Assembly: GCF_013113835.1 (NCBI RefSeq)
Contig: NZ_VTYQ01000003.1
Coordinates: 1 to 64,000, forward strand
DNA length: 64,000 bases
DNA from: Vibrio sp. RE88
GTDB taxonomy: Bacteria; Pseudomonadota; Gammaproteobacteria; Enterobacterales; Vibrionaceae
Reading direction: 5' to 3'
The notes beneath the pieces are model-generated. The model did not search any database. It saw only the letters and a program-made list of their open reading frames with translations, and was not told the DNA's origin. Below, one piece after another: positions 1 through 7,727 of this stretch. The position numbers and the translations under genes are program-made. Every line of letters begins with the position of its first letter. Positions within the stretch are counted from its first letter, which is position 1.

Positions 1-1340
1 AGGGTAACCGCATGGTCAACAGGGTTGGAGAGGTTGATACTGAAGGTTGCCACCTCACCTTCGGAGACGGTACCTGCACCTGTGACGGTTAAATCAGGGC
101 GATCGGATTCATCGCTGATTGTACCTGTCCCAGACTCATTGAGATTAAAACTCTCATCGCCTATTGTAGCGTTTGCACTTACATCCAACGTAAAGCTTTC
201 GTTGCCCTCAAAAATACTATCATCCGTAGTTTCAACAGAGACTTGAATGTTAGTTGCGTTACCGGGAATGGTGTAGCTGCCATCTTGATTCGCTGCAGCT
301 GTCTGCGTCTGCCCATTCACTTGATAACTAACATCGATGGGATTTACGGCAAAATCATCAAGAGTCGCAGATTGATCATTGAAATTTAATGAGAAGTTAT
401 AGGTAACATCGCCATCAACATCATTCGACAACGCAACGCCAAATACTGCTGTATTGCCTTCTACAACAGATTCTGAACTAACCGAAAGAGTTGGTGTATC
501 AGCATTACTACCACCTACTTGTTCGTCGGTAATTGTGCCTATTCCTGATTCATTCAAGTTAAAACTATCATCACCAACGGTAGCGTTCGCTCTAACATCC
601 AGTTTGAAGTTTTCGCTGCCTTCAAAAATATCGTCATCTAATGTTTCAACTGAAACTTGAATATTGGTTGCATTGCCAGGGATGGTGTACGTCCCATCCT
701 GATTGGCTTCAGCTGGCTGAGTAACACCATCCAGTTGGTAGCTGACACTGATCGGATTCGTTGTAAAGTCTGCTAACTCCGCAGATTGTCCTTCTATACT
801 AAGTGCAAAGTTATAAGTCACATCACCATCGACAACATTCGACAGTGCAACATTAAACACAGCGGTGCTGCCTTCAACGACAGGTTCAGAGCTCACTGAC
901 AAGGATGGAGTATCCGCGTTGCCTCCTCCCTGTTGTTCATCACTGATCGTGCCTGAGCCAGACTCATTCAGGTCAAAGCTTTCACCACCCACTGTAGCAC
1001 TCGCATTAGCATCCAACGTAAAGCTTTCACTTCCTTCGAAGATCTCATCATTTGCGGTTTCAACCGAGACTTGGATGTTGGTCGCATTGCCTGGAATGGT
1101 ATAACTGCCATCTTGGTTTGCGGTAGCAGTTTGAGTAACACCCGCTATCTGATAAGTGACACTGATAGGGTTTTCGGCAAAGTCAGCAATCTCAGCAGTT
1201 TCACCATTGAGATTTATTGAGAAGTTATAGGTAACATCACCATCAACATTGTTTGACAAAGCAATATCGAAGACGGCGGTGTTGTCTTCAAACACGGATT
1301 CATTGCTGACCGTGAGTTGCGGAAGATCGGACTCGTTGCC
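1..1340 (-). repeat. 414-bp tandem repeats inside the adhesin gene
   Basis: Anchors recur exactly 414 bp (138 codons) apart: the segment encoding NESGT-TISDE begins near 108, 522 and 936, and the segment encoding IPGNATNIQVSVET lies near 257, 671 and 1085. Units are similar but not identical at the DNA level, with most differences silent or in the linker (EQVGGSNADTP versus EQQGGGNADTP versus ESDRPD). They are Calx-beta-like extender modules. The array probably continues beyond the left edge. Confidence 0.93.
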
Positions 1341-2486
1341 AGTGTTGTCCAAAATTGCTGTGCTAGCACTGCTGCTGCCAGCACCATCTCCAACTAGACC
1401 GAATACAGGCTCAACGTTAAGCTGGTATTCTTCTGAACCTTCAAATGTTGTGTCTTGAGTAGTGTTGACCGTCACACGGAGTGAAGTAACACCCGCTGGC
1501 ACCTCAACCGTTCCATCAGCTCCCACTATAAGAATAACGCGCTGCGATGACCCTGAGTCGTCAGAAGAACTTATTACTTCTACACTCATCCCTGACAAGT
1601 CTTCATCTTCAGCAGAACTCAAGGACAAAGTCAGTTTTAAGGTTGTGGTTTGATTTGACGCTTTATCAAAGTTGATGGTGTAGCTCGCGTTGCTACCTTC
1701 GTCGACCTGAGTATCTCCTGAAACCGATATAGCCGGGATTGGGGTGACATCAACATTAACTACAACTGTATCTGTTCCTCCATTTCCATCATCTACCGTT
1801 ACCTCAAACGCATCGGAACCATCATAATTTTCATTGGGGGTGTACTCCCAAAGCCCAGTAACAGGGTTGATTGTAACTACCCCGTTTTCAGGGGATGAGG
1901 AGATAGAAAAAGTGAGGGAGTCATCGGGGTTTGGATCACTAGCACTCACCTGTCCACTTATCGACGTGTCTTCATTCGTCGTTACAGATACATCATCGGC
2001 AAGAGGACTGCTGTTTGAAGCAGTAAACGTTGGGGCTTGTTGAATGGCTTGATATTGGTCTAAAAGCGTTAGGCTCTGAGTTCTCGAAATACCCAAGCTT
2101 TCAAAACCTTGAGTATCAAACTCAGTATTAGCTATGGTTTCGTCACCTGTCCTGACGATGGAACCAATTGTGGTCAGACTAGAGCCTATTTGCCCACCAG
2201 CAGCGGTTGAAAATTCATCACCTAATTGGGTTGGGTCTTGGCCCTCTTCCAGCGCTGCAATAATGTCATCTATTTCGTTTGTGATATCCTGCAGTTCAGC
2301 GCTTTCATCAACAATGCCAATGTTCACATCGGCAAAATCTGGGTTAAGCTCTTCCATGGACATAACTACGTCGCCTGGTTTGGCGACTTCGTTATCATTC
2401 AATACGCGAATATTTCCACTTTCATCTATTGCAATTGTTTGTCCAGCAGCTAGGTTACCAATTACTACGTATGCACCAAAACCCAT
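1..2486 (-). CDS. LapA-type giant adhesin, N-terminal part (runs off left edge)
   Basis: N-terminal 828 or so residues of a very large surface adhesin secreted by a type I system. The protein begins MGFGAYVVIGN, the retention-module start typical of LapA/BpfA adhesins, and has a TAAGG sequence at residues 94-98, the di-alanine site that the periplasmic protease LapG cuts in this family. A cadherin/VCBS-like domain (about residues 158-248, rich in DPNPDDS and DGNGGTD acidic turns) and an irregular Calx-beta-like domain follow, then near-identical 138-residue Calx-beta-type repeats. The C-terminal type I signal lies outside the window. LapG, LapD and the ABC exporter are not visible here. The adjacent divergent tolC and ompA-like genes fit an adhesin secretion locus. 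Start is the ATG at 2484-2486. Family assignment is confident; ligand unknown. Confidence 0.9.
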   Translation of the reverse strand, partial: MGFGAYVVIGNLAAGQTIAIDESGNIRVLNDNEVAKPGDVVMSMEELNPDFADVNIGIVDESAELQDITNEIDDIIAALEEGQDPTQLGDEFSTAAGGQIGSSLTTIGSIVRTGDETIANTEFDTQGFESLGISRTQSLTLLDQYQAIQQAPTFTASNSSPLADDVSVTTNEDTSISGQVSASDPNPDDSLTFSISSSPENGVVTINPVTGLWEYTPNENYDGSDAFEVTVDDGNGGTDTVVVNVDVTPIPAISVSGDTQVDEGSNASYTINFDKASNQTTTLKLTLSLSSAEDEDLSGMSVEVISSSDDSGSSQRVILIVGADGTVEVPAGVTSLRVTVNTTQDTTFEGSEEYQLNVEPVFGLVGDGAGSSSASTAILDNTGNESDLPQLTVSNESVFEDNTAVFDIALSNNVDGDVTYNFSINLNGETAEIADFAENPISVTYQIAGVTQTATANQDGSYTIPGNATNIQVSVETANDEIFEGSESFTLDANASATVGGESFDLNESGSGTISDEQQGGGNADTPSLSVSSEPVVEGSTAVFNVALSNVVDGDVTYNFALSIEGQSAELADFTTNPISVSYQLDGVTQPAEANQDGTYTIPGNATNIQVSVETLDDDIFEGSENFKLDVRANATVGDDSFNLNESGIGTITDEQVGGSNADTPTLSVSSESVVEGNTAVFGVALSNDVDGDVTYNFSLNFNDQSATLDDFAVNPIDVSYQVNGQTQTAAANQDGSYTIPGNATNIQVSVETTDDSIFEGNESFTLDVSANATIGDESFNLNESGTGTISDESDRPDLTVTGAGTVSEGEVATFSINLSNPVDHAVT
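2197..2207 (-). other. Predicted LapG cleavage site (TAA-G) in adhesin
   Basis: Codons for Thr94-Ala95-Ala96-Gly97. In LapA-family adhesins the periplasmic cysteine protease LapG cleaves between the two alanines unless LapD, bound to c-di-GMP, sequesters it. The position about 95 residues from the N terminus matches the family. Site assignment is by motif only. Confidence 0.8.
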
Positions 2487-2901
2487 GATAAACCCCTAAT
2501 CCTTTACAACGTTTTGTCTGTCAAAGTTGTGACAGGTGAAGTTAATATACACATTCACATGATGCATAAATTAACATCGACAACTTTCAAAACAAAAACA
2601 TTTTTGCTTGTAGTGTTAACAATCTCTACTAAACAAATTACATAGTCGATCGCACATTCTTTGGATAAAGATCACATTTTATTAATCTTTATCTGCAACT
2701 TTCATTTTTCATTCCGATTTGAGTATTCATACTAGCCAAACAACATTTTATTAACGAACCATCATCCCAGTTTCTTAAATGATGTTAGTCTTCATAAGCA
2801 GATAGTGTTATTTTATTGACGTCGCAGATGGATAATTCTCAAAAATGAGACTTCATATTTGAGTAATATCTCTCGTTCAGGAGTACCCAAGGAGCCCCAT
2901 C
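2487..2901. promoter_or_regulatory. Divergent intergenic region between adhesin and tolC-like gene
   Basis: This 415-bp AT-rich spacer must carry the promoters for both the adhesin (leftward) and the tolC-ompA pair (rightward). A perfect inverted repeat CTGTCA-N6-TGACAG lies at 2518-2535, 32-51 bp before the adhesin start, and is a candidate operator. A GAGA/TCTC-type small hairpin (CTCaaaaatGAG, 2838-2849) lies before tolC. I could not fix convincing -35/-10 boxes, and I do not see a recognisable riboswitch. Confidence 0.5.
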
Positions 2902-4206
2902 GTGAATTGGAATAGGATTAAGTTGTTGAGCATTGCCACTATGCTCTCTTTTCCAGCACAGAGCCAAACACTCGAACAAGCAGTAGCTTATACAATAACA
3001 AACAACCCTGATATTAAAGCTTCGTACAACGAATATATGAGTAAGCTTTATGATGCGAAAGCATCATCAGGTGCGTACCTGCCTTCCATAGACCTAGATG
3101 CTGGTATTGGTTATGAACAGGTTGATTTAGCTTCTGGGACAGAAGACGATCTCACCAGAAAAGAAGCGACGCTGAGCCTCACTCAGTTAATTTGGGATGG
3201 CTCCGCAACGCTTAATGATATGGATAGAACGGCAGCCGATGCCGAGTCAGTTAGGCTTCAGCTACTTGCGGACTCGCAAGATATTGCACTTGAAGTGACT
3301 GATATTTATCTTAACGCAACCAAAGCCTACGAAGTGTTAGCACTGTCGGAGAGCAACTTGGCTGTACATAAAGAAATTTATAACGATATCAAGAAGCGAG
3401 TGGACTCGGGTATCGGTTCGACTGCTGATTTATCGCAAGTTGAAGCACGTCTTGCCAAGGCGCACAGTAATCTACTCGCAGCACAGAACAATCTTTATGA
3501 TGTTCACACGCAGTTCAAACGAATTGTCGGTAAATCGCCACAAGCTTTAATTTTCCCACGAGCAGATGAAAATGCGGTCCCGTTTTCTGTAGATGAAGCG
3601 CTGGACTTTGCTTTTAAAAATCACCCAGTGATCAAAGTCGCTCAAGCGGACGTCGACTCGGCTCGATTCCAGTATGACCAAACTAAAGGCGTAAACTACC
3701 CAACTCTGTCTATCGAAGCCAACCAGATTTGGCGTGACGATGCAGGTGGTATACGTGGTAGTAGCAACGAATCTTCAGCCATGCTTCGTATGCGCTACAA
3801 CTTGTACAACGGTGGCTCTGATTCTGATCGAACTGAAAGTGCGGCTTATCAGCTAAACAAAGCGAAAGACTTTCGTGATCGCACATTCCGCAGCCTCGAA
3901 GAAGGTCTACGCCTGTCATGGAGTGCATTGGATCTCACTTTGCAGCAGAAGGAGTTCCTAGCGGACCACGTAGACTCGGCATCTGAAACGGTTATCGCCT
4001 ATGAAAAGCAATACAAGCTTGGAAAACGAACTTTACTTGATCTATTAAACACTGAGAACGAGTTGTTTGAAGCACGCAAAGATTACCTAGATGCTAAATA
4101 CGCTGAGCAATACGCAAAATATCGAGTCATGAATGCGACAGGTGGTTTGTTGGCAGCGTTGCGTGTTGACACCCCAGAAGATTGGAATAAGGCGGTTGAG
4201 TACTAA
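2902..4206 (+). CDS. TolC-family outer-membrane channel (AggA/LapE-like)
   Basis: Outer-membrane efflux/type I secretion channel of 434 residues. A signal peptide (about residues 1-22, ending PAQSQ) is followed by two outer-membrane-efflux repeats with long alpha-helical hairpins, for example the segment around SQVEARLAKAHSNLLAAQNN. The start is GTG, chosen because an AAGGAG ribosome site lies eight bases upstream. It is read away from the LapA-type adhesin and one base before an OmpA-like gene; the same trio surrounds AggA/BpfA loci in Shewanella. The likely role is the outer-membrane exit pore for the adjacent adhesin. That partnership is inferred from position, and the protein could serve other exporters. 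Confidence 0.88.
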   Translation: MNWNRIKLLSIATMLSFPAQSQTLEQAVAYTITNNPDIKASYNEYMSKLYDAKASSGAYLPSIDLDAGIGYEQVDLASGTEDDLTRKEATLSLTQLIWDGSATLNDMDRTAADAESVRLQLLADSQDIALEVTDIYLNATKAYEVLALSESNLAVHKEIYNDIKKRVDSGIGSTADLSQVEARLAKAHSNLLAAQNNLYDVHTQFKRIVGKSPQALIFPRADENAVPFSVDEALDFAFKNHPVIKVAQADVDSARFQYDQTKGVNYPTLSIEANQIWRDDAGGIRGSSNESSAMLRMRYNLYNGGSDSDRTESAAYQLNKAKDFRDRTFRSLEEGLRLSWSALDLTLQQKEFLADHVDSASETVIAYEKQYKLGKRTLLDLLNTENELFEARKDYLDAKYAEQYAKYRVMNATGGLLAALRVDTPEDWNKAVEY

Positions 4207-4207
4207 T

Positions 4208-4819
4208 ATGAAAAAAGCATTTTTCACCCTCACTGCTGTCGCCTGCCTATTGTCTTCTGCAACTCACGCTGAAGACGTTTATGACTATCGACAAACGCCT
4301 GTACCAAATCAGATAGCTGATTTACTCGACGATGACAAAGACGGTGTTATCAACGCACGCGATTTGTGCCCAGATACCCCACTAGGTGCCGACATTGATA
4401 ACGATGGATGTGGAACATACGTTAAGTCGGAAGAAGAAATGGATCTTCACATTTTATTCGAGAATGACTCCAGCGACATCCAGCCTGTATTCCTGACTCA
4501 AATTCGCGAGATGGCCGATTTTCTTAAAATCTACCCTTCAACATCAATTGAGCTACAAGGCTACGCCAGTAAGGTCGGTAATCATGGCCATAACATGGCT
4601 TTGTCACAACGTCGTGCTGAAGAAGTCGAAAGTGCTCTGATTAATAACGGAGTCAGCCACACTAGGATCAGAATTGTGGGTTTTGGTGATACGAATCTCG
4701 CTGATACAGGCGATGATGAAATCACACATGCGAAAAACCGCAAAGTCGTGGCAACCGTCGTAGGCCACAAAGGTAGCATCAAGAAAGAGTGGACCATCTT
4801 CACTAAAAAAGCGAAGTAA
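4208..4819 (+). CDS. OmpA-family peptidoglycan-binding envelope protein
   Basis: A 203-residue exported protein. The signal peptide (about residues 1-22, MKKAFF to THAED) is followed by an acidic calcium-type repeat (DDDKDGVINARDLCPDTP, thrombospondin type 3-like) and a C-terminal OmpA-like domain from about residue 80 that binds peptidoglycan (SIELQGYAS, ALSQRRAEEVESAL, GFGDTN). No beta-barrel precedes it, so it is a periplasmic cell-wall-binding protein rather than a porin. The ATG lies one base after the tolC-like stop codon, so the two are co-translated. The pairing suggests a role in supporting the adhesin secretion apparatus, which is an inference. A hairpin terminator follows. Confidence 0.85.
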   Translation: MKKAFFTLTAVACLLSSATHAEDVYDYRQTPVPNQIADLLDDDKDGVINARDLCPDTPLGADIDNDGCGTYVKSEEEMDLHILFENDSSDIQPVFLTQIREMADFLKIYPSTSIELQGYASKVGNHGHNMALSQRRAEEVESALINNGVSHTRIRIVGFGDTNLADTGDDEITHAKNRKVVATVVGHKGSIKKEWTIFTKKAK

Positions 4820-4837
4820 GCGACCTTCTCACCATTT

Positions 4838-4869
4838 AAATGGGCACTCAATGTGCCCATTTTTATTTA
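4838..4869 (+). terminator. Rho-independent terminator after ompA-like gene
   Basis: Stem TGGGCAC/GTGCCCA (4841-4847 with 4853-4859), loop TCAAT, followed by a T-rich run. It ends the tolC-ompA unit. Confidence 0.8.
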
Positions 4870-4924
4870 GCTTTCATAGCAACAGTGGTACCCTATCCGC
4901 GATTCTACTTATGAGATAAATCCT

Positions 4925-5278
4925 ATGAGCAAATTAACTGCTGATATTCAGGCTAACCTAGAGCTATTCGTATCTGAAACCAAAGCAAATAGCTTGGTTT
5001 GGGGTCTTCGCAATGAAGAAGGTTGGCTGTCTTGTGACTCAACGGAATTTGAAAACAGCGAAGTCATGCCATTCTGGTCTTCTAAAGAAGACGCACAAGC
5101 ACACAACGTGGAAGAGTGGTCAGATTTTGAAGTTTTGGAAATTCCACTAGATATCTTCGTTGAAGACTGGCTACTAACACTAGCAGAAGATGGCGTTCTA
5201 GTTGGTACAAACTGGAATGCGCAGCTAGAAGGCAAAGAGCTTGAGCCGTCTGAGCTTGCAAAAATGTATCTGGATTAA
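4925..5278 (+). CDS. DUF2750 family protein
   Basis: A 117-residue acidic, soluble protein of the DUF2750 type, of unknown function. Recognisable features are the early SLVWGLRNEEGWL segment, a WSSKEDAQAH motif and a C-terminal LAEDGVLVGTNWNAQL segment, close to the family's usual length. It has no signal peptide, membrane helix or catalytic motif that I can name. It lies between two terminators, so it is probably a monocistronic unit. Family call is by sequence feel; no function is proposed. Confidence 0.75.
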   Translation: MSKLTADIQANLELFVSETKANSLVWGLRNEEGWLSCDSTEFENSEVMPFWSSKEDAQAHNVEEWSDFEVLEIPLDIFVEDWLLTLAEDGVLVGTNWNAQLEGKELEPSELAKMYLD

Positions 5279-5292
5279 TAACTCCTGATTAG

Positions 5293-5320
5293 AAAAACGC
5301 CCTCATTTGAGGGCGTTTTT
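5293..5320. terminator. Bidirectional terminator between DUF2750 gene and queC
   Basis: A perfect hairpin: AAAAACGCCCTC (5293-5304) pairs with GAGGGCGTTTTT (5309-5320) around an ATTT loop. The A and T runs allow termination in both directions, serving these convergent genes. Confidence 0.9.
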
Positions 5321-5343
5321 GTGTTCGCGATCATAGAGAAACT

Positions 5344-6039
5344 TTACGCTTCACTACTTTGCTTGCTGACTAACGAGGCCATGACCGCTTCTCGATTGTC
5401 GATGTAATCATTCAAGCCCGCTTTTCTTAAGTCGCATGCTGGGCAATCACCACAGCCATCACCAATAATGCCGTTGTAACACGTCAGTGTTTTTTCTCTC
5501 ACCAATTGCAGTGCATCGTATTGGTCAGCCAGAGCCCAAGTTTCCGCCTTATTTAGCCACATCAGCGGCGTAACAATGTCTAGATTACGGTCCATACCTT
5601 GAACCAACGCACTGTTCATCGCTTTAACGAAGTCATTACGGCAATCAGGATAGCCTGAGAAGTCCGTCTCACACACGCCAGTAATCACAGCCTGAGCACC
5701 AATTTGATACGCATAAATGCCCGCTAGGGTCAGAAAAAGAATGTTACGGCCAGGGACGAAAGAGTTAGGTAAGCCATTTTCCTGCAGCTCATGTGAAACC
5801 GGAATATCATCACGAGTCAATGAGCTAATGGCAAGCTCATTCAGCAAGCCCACATCCATCACTTTATGCGCTTTAACGCCTAGCTCTTTTGCAAGGTCTT
5901 GAGCCACTTCAATTTCCAGTTTATGGCGCTGACCATAATCGAAAGTGATTGCATGCACTTCATCATAATTCTTAAGTGCCTGAACGAGACATGTCGTGGA
6001 ATCTTGGCCACCACTAAATACTACAACTGCTTTTTTCAT
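5344..6039 (-). CDS. queC: 7-cyano-7-deazaguanine (preQ0) synthase
   Basis: QueC converts 7-carboxy-7-deazaguanine to preQ0 using ATP and ammonia, in the queuosine tRNA-modification pathway. The N-terminal [10 protein letters not shown] is the PP-loop ATP-binding motif, and the C-terminal [10 protein letters not shown] cluster with an upstream Cys forms the zinc site. The ATG giving [11 protein letters not shown] (231 residues) is preferred over an upstream in-frame start because it matches the usual length and leaves a 10-base gap to queE. It follows queE in a two-gene operon, so successive pathway steps are co-transcribed. Cytoplasmic. Confidence 0.95.
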   Translation of the reverse strand: MKKAVVVFSGGQDSTTCLVQALKNYDEVHAITFDYGQRHKLEIEVAQDLAKELGVKAHKVMDVGLLNELAISSLTRDDIPVSHELQENGLPNSFVPGRNILFLTLAGIYAYQIGAQAVITGVCETDFSGYPDCRNDFVKAMNSALVQGMDRNLDIVTPLMWLNKAETWALADQYDALQLVREKTLTCYNGIIGDGCGDCPACDLRKAGLNDYIDNREAVMASLVSKQSSEA

Positions 6040-6049
6040 TTCGTTTCCC

Positions 6050-6718
6050 TTACGCAATACTTAGATACTTGTGTGTCTGGATAGAGAGTCTCCAGTTACG
6101 CGCAATACAAGTATCAATACATAGCTGAGTGGCGCGTGTTTTCTGACTGATCGGCTGTAAGGCAATAGTCGTACTCTCAGGCACGCCAGCGCGCTCAATC
6201 AAAGCATCGAGTTGCTCAATGTCTTTATCGGTCGCCACTGGATGTTTAATCTCATTTGCTCGGAGTAAAGCACAATCCAGAACAGGCAGTTTACCTTTCA
6301 TTGCCACTTTTGGTGACACTGTCACCCAGGTATTTTCACTCGCCAAAACTGGTGATGTGCCACTGGTTTCAATTTGGCAACGACATCCAATCGCTTCGAA
6401 TGCTTCTGTCATCGGACGCAAGTCGTAGATGCATGGTTCGCCGCCAGTAATAACAATATGCTTAGCCTGATAACCTTGTTGACGATACTGCTCGATAATG
6501 TCACCTCCAGACACACTACACCATGTTGGTGAGTCTTCCGTTTTCGCGAGCACTTCCGCTAACGGGCGTTCGTCTTGAGGTGTCGCATCCCAGGTTTGTT
6601 TCGTATCGCACCAAGCACATCCTACCGGACATATCTGCAGACGAACAAACACCGAAGGAACGCCAGTAAAGACGCCTTCACCCTGAATGGTTTCGAACAT
6701 TTCGTTTAATTTGTACAA
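6050..6718 (-). CDS. queE: 7-carboxy-7-deazaguanine synthase (radical SAM)
   Basis: QueE is the radical-SAM enzyme that rearranges 6-carboxytetrahydropterin to 7-carboxy-7-deazaguanine. At 222 residues it has the [11 protein letters not shown] substrate segment and the CPVGCAWC iron-sulfur motif (CX3CX2C), followed by DTKQTW and an ITGGEPC SAM-binding segment. Translation seems to start at a TTG (MYKLNEMF), as the next ATG would cut into the conserved N terminus. The residue before the first cluster cysteine is Ile (LQIC) where the family normally has Gly (LQGC). It is the first gene of the queE-queC operon. Confidence 0.93.
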   Translation of the reverse strand: MYKLNEMFETIQGEGVFTGVPSVFVRLQICPVGCAWCDTKQTWDATPQDERPLAEVLAKTEDSPTWCSVSGGDIIEQYRQQGYQAKHIVITGGEPCIYDLRPMTEAFEAIGCRCQIETSGTSPVLASENTWVTVSPKVAMKGKLPVLDCALLRANEIKHPVATDKDIEQLDALIERAGVPESTTIALQPISQKTRATQLCIDTCIARNWRLSIQTHKYLSIA

Positions 6719-6875
6719 CTTTGTCTCAGCCTAACTCATCATCAATATTTAGCAGGAACGAGACCATAAATGACTGCACTGCGAAGGTCAACTAAATCAG
6801 AAATTGATCATTCCGATTCACTCATTTAATCTGCTTCTTTCTTTAGTGATAACTTTAAAACTTTTAGGTAAGTAT

Positions 6876-7685
6876 ATGTACAAGCTGATTGCTTTGGATA
6901 TGGATGGCACCTTGCTAACCAGCGAGAAGTCCATTTCAGAAAGAACAAAAACCGCCATAGAAAAAGCGCGAGCTCAGGGAGTCAAAATCGTTCTTGCTTC
7001 AGGCCGCCCTCTCGCAGGAATGCAAGAGAAACTGACAGAACTTGGCATAGACGGACACAATGAATTTGTGGTCTTCTACAACGGAAGTACTGTGAAAGAA
7101 ATTGGCTCAGGAAAAGTCATTCATCAAGCCTACATTGACGGTCGACGTGCGAAACAAGTGGCGAAGCTCGCTAAAGAGCTAGGATTGTACTGTCATGCAT
7201 TCAGTACTGAGCACGGCTTAATTACGCCTGAGAATAACGAGTTTACTACCTTGGAATCTGACATTAACCAAGTGCCGATTACGGAAATGGCGTTCGATTC
7301 ATTGGAGGATGACCACCCTATCATCAAAGCCATGATCGTCGGTGAACCATCAAAACTGACGCAAGCTGCGAAAGCCATTCCAGATGTACTTCATCAGGAA
7401 TTCACCATAGTACAAAGCGCCCCGTTCTTTCTAGAGTTTCTTAACCTTGAAAGTAATAAGGGCGTCGGTGTTAAAGCGATTGCAGACTACCTTGGTATTC
7501 ACGCTGACGAAGTGATTTGTATGGGAGACGCGGAGAACGATCATCACATGATTCGCTATGCGGGGCTCGGAGTCGCAATGGAAAATGCGATGGAGCAAAC
7601 TAAAGCCATCGCTGATTACATTACCACCAGCAATAACGATGACGGCGTTGCATTGGTCATCGAACAATATGTACTGGCTCAGTGA
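6876..7685 (+). CDS. yidA: Cof-type HAD-IIB sugar phosphatase, YidA-like
   Basis: A 269-residue haloacid-dehalogenase phosphatase, the size of E. coli YidA (a sugar-phosphate phosphatase with broad substrate range). It has LDMDGTLL with the nucleophilic Asp near the N terminus, LASGRP (motif II), a Lys in the NKGVGVKAI segment (motif III) and GDAENDHHMI (motif IV, Mg-binding acids). The upstream in-frame ATG at 6804 would add 24 poorly supported residues, whereas MYKLIALDMDG is the standard family start. Cytoplasmic, single gene, convergent with the Nudix-PAP2 gene and sharing its terminator. Confidence 0.88.
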   Translation: MYKLIALDMDGTLLTSEKSISERTKTAIEKARAQGVKIVLASGRPLAGMQEKLTELGIDGHNEFVVFYNGSTVKEIGSGKVIHQAYIDGRRAKQVAKLAKELGLYCHAFSTEHGLITPENNEFTTLESDINQVPITEMAFDSLEDDHPIIKAMIVGEPSKLTQAAKAIPDVLHQEFTIVQSAPFFLEFLNLESNKGVGVKAIADYLGIHADEVICMGDAENDHHMIRYAGLGVAMENAMEQTKAIADYITTSNNDDGVALVIEQYVLAQ

Positions 7686-7703
7686 TACTCATGCATTAAC
7701 GAT

Positions 7704-7727
7704 AAAAGCTGCCATCAGGCAGCTTTT
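7704..7727. terminator. Shared bidirectional terminator containing a stop codon
   Basis: AAAAGCTGCC (7704-7713) pairs with GGCAGCTTTT (7718-7727) around an ATCA loop. It terminates the rightward yidA gene. In the other direction its right arm is the last codons (KAA) of the Nudix-PAP2 gene, and the stop codon sits in the loop region, so coding sequence doubles as terminator stem. Confidence 0.88.

Noticed and set aside
1..1340. Periodic repeats as a possible CRISPR array
   Set aside because: Units are 414 bp, in frame and code for near-identical protein domains.
25..2499. Chain of rightward open frames opposite the adhesin gene
   Set aside because: They are mirror frames of the repetitive adhesin gene, recur with its 414-bp period and lack ribosome sites.
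4582..5235. Leftward frames opposite ompA-like and DUF2750 genes
   Set aside because: Antisense frames over genes with clear signal peptide, domain and terminators.
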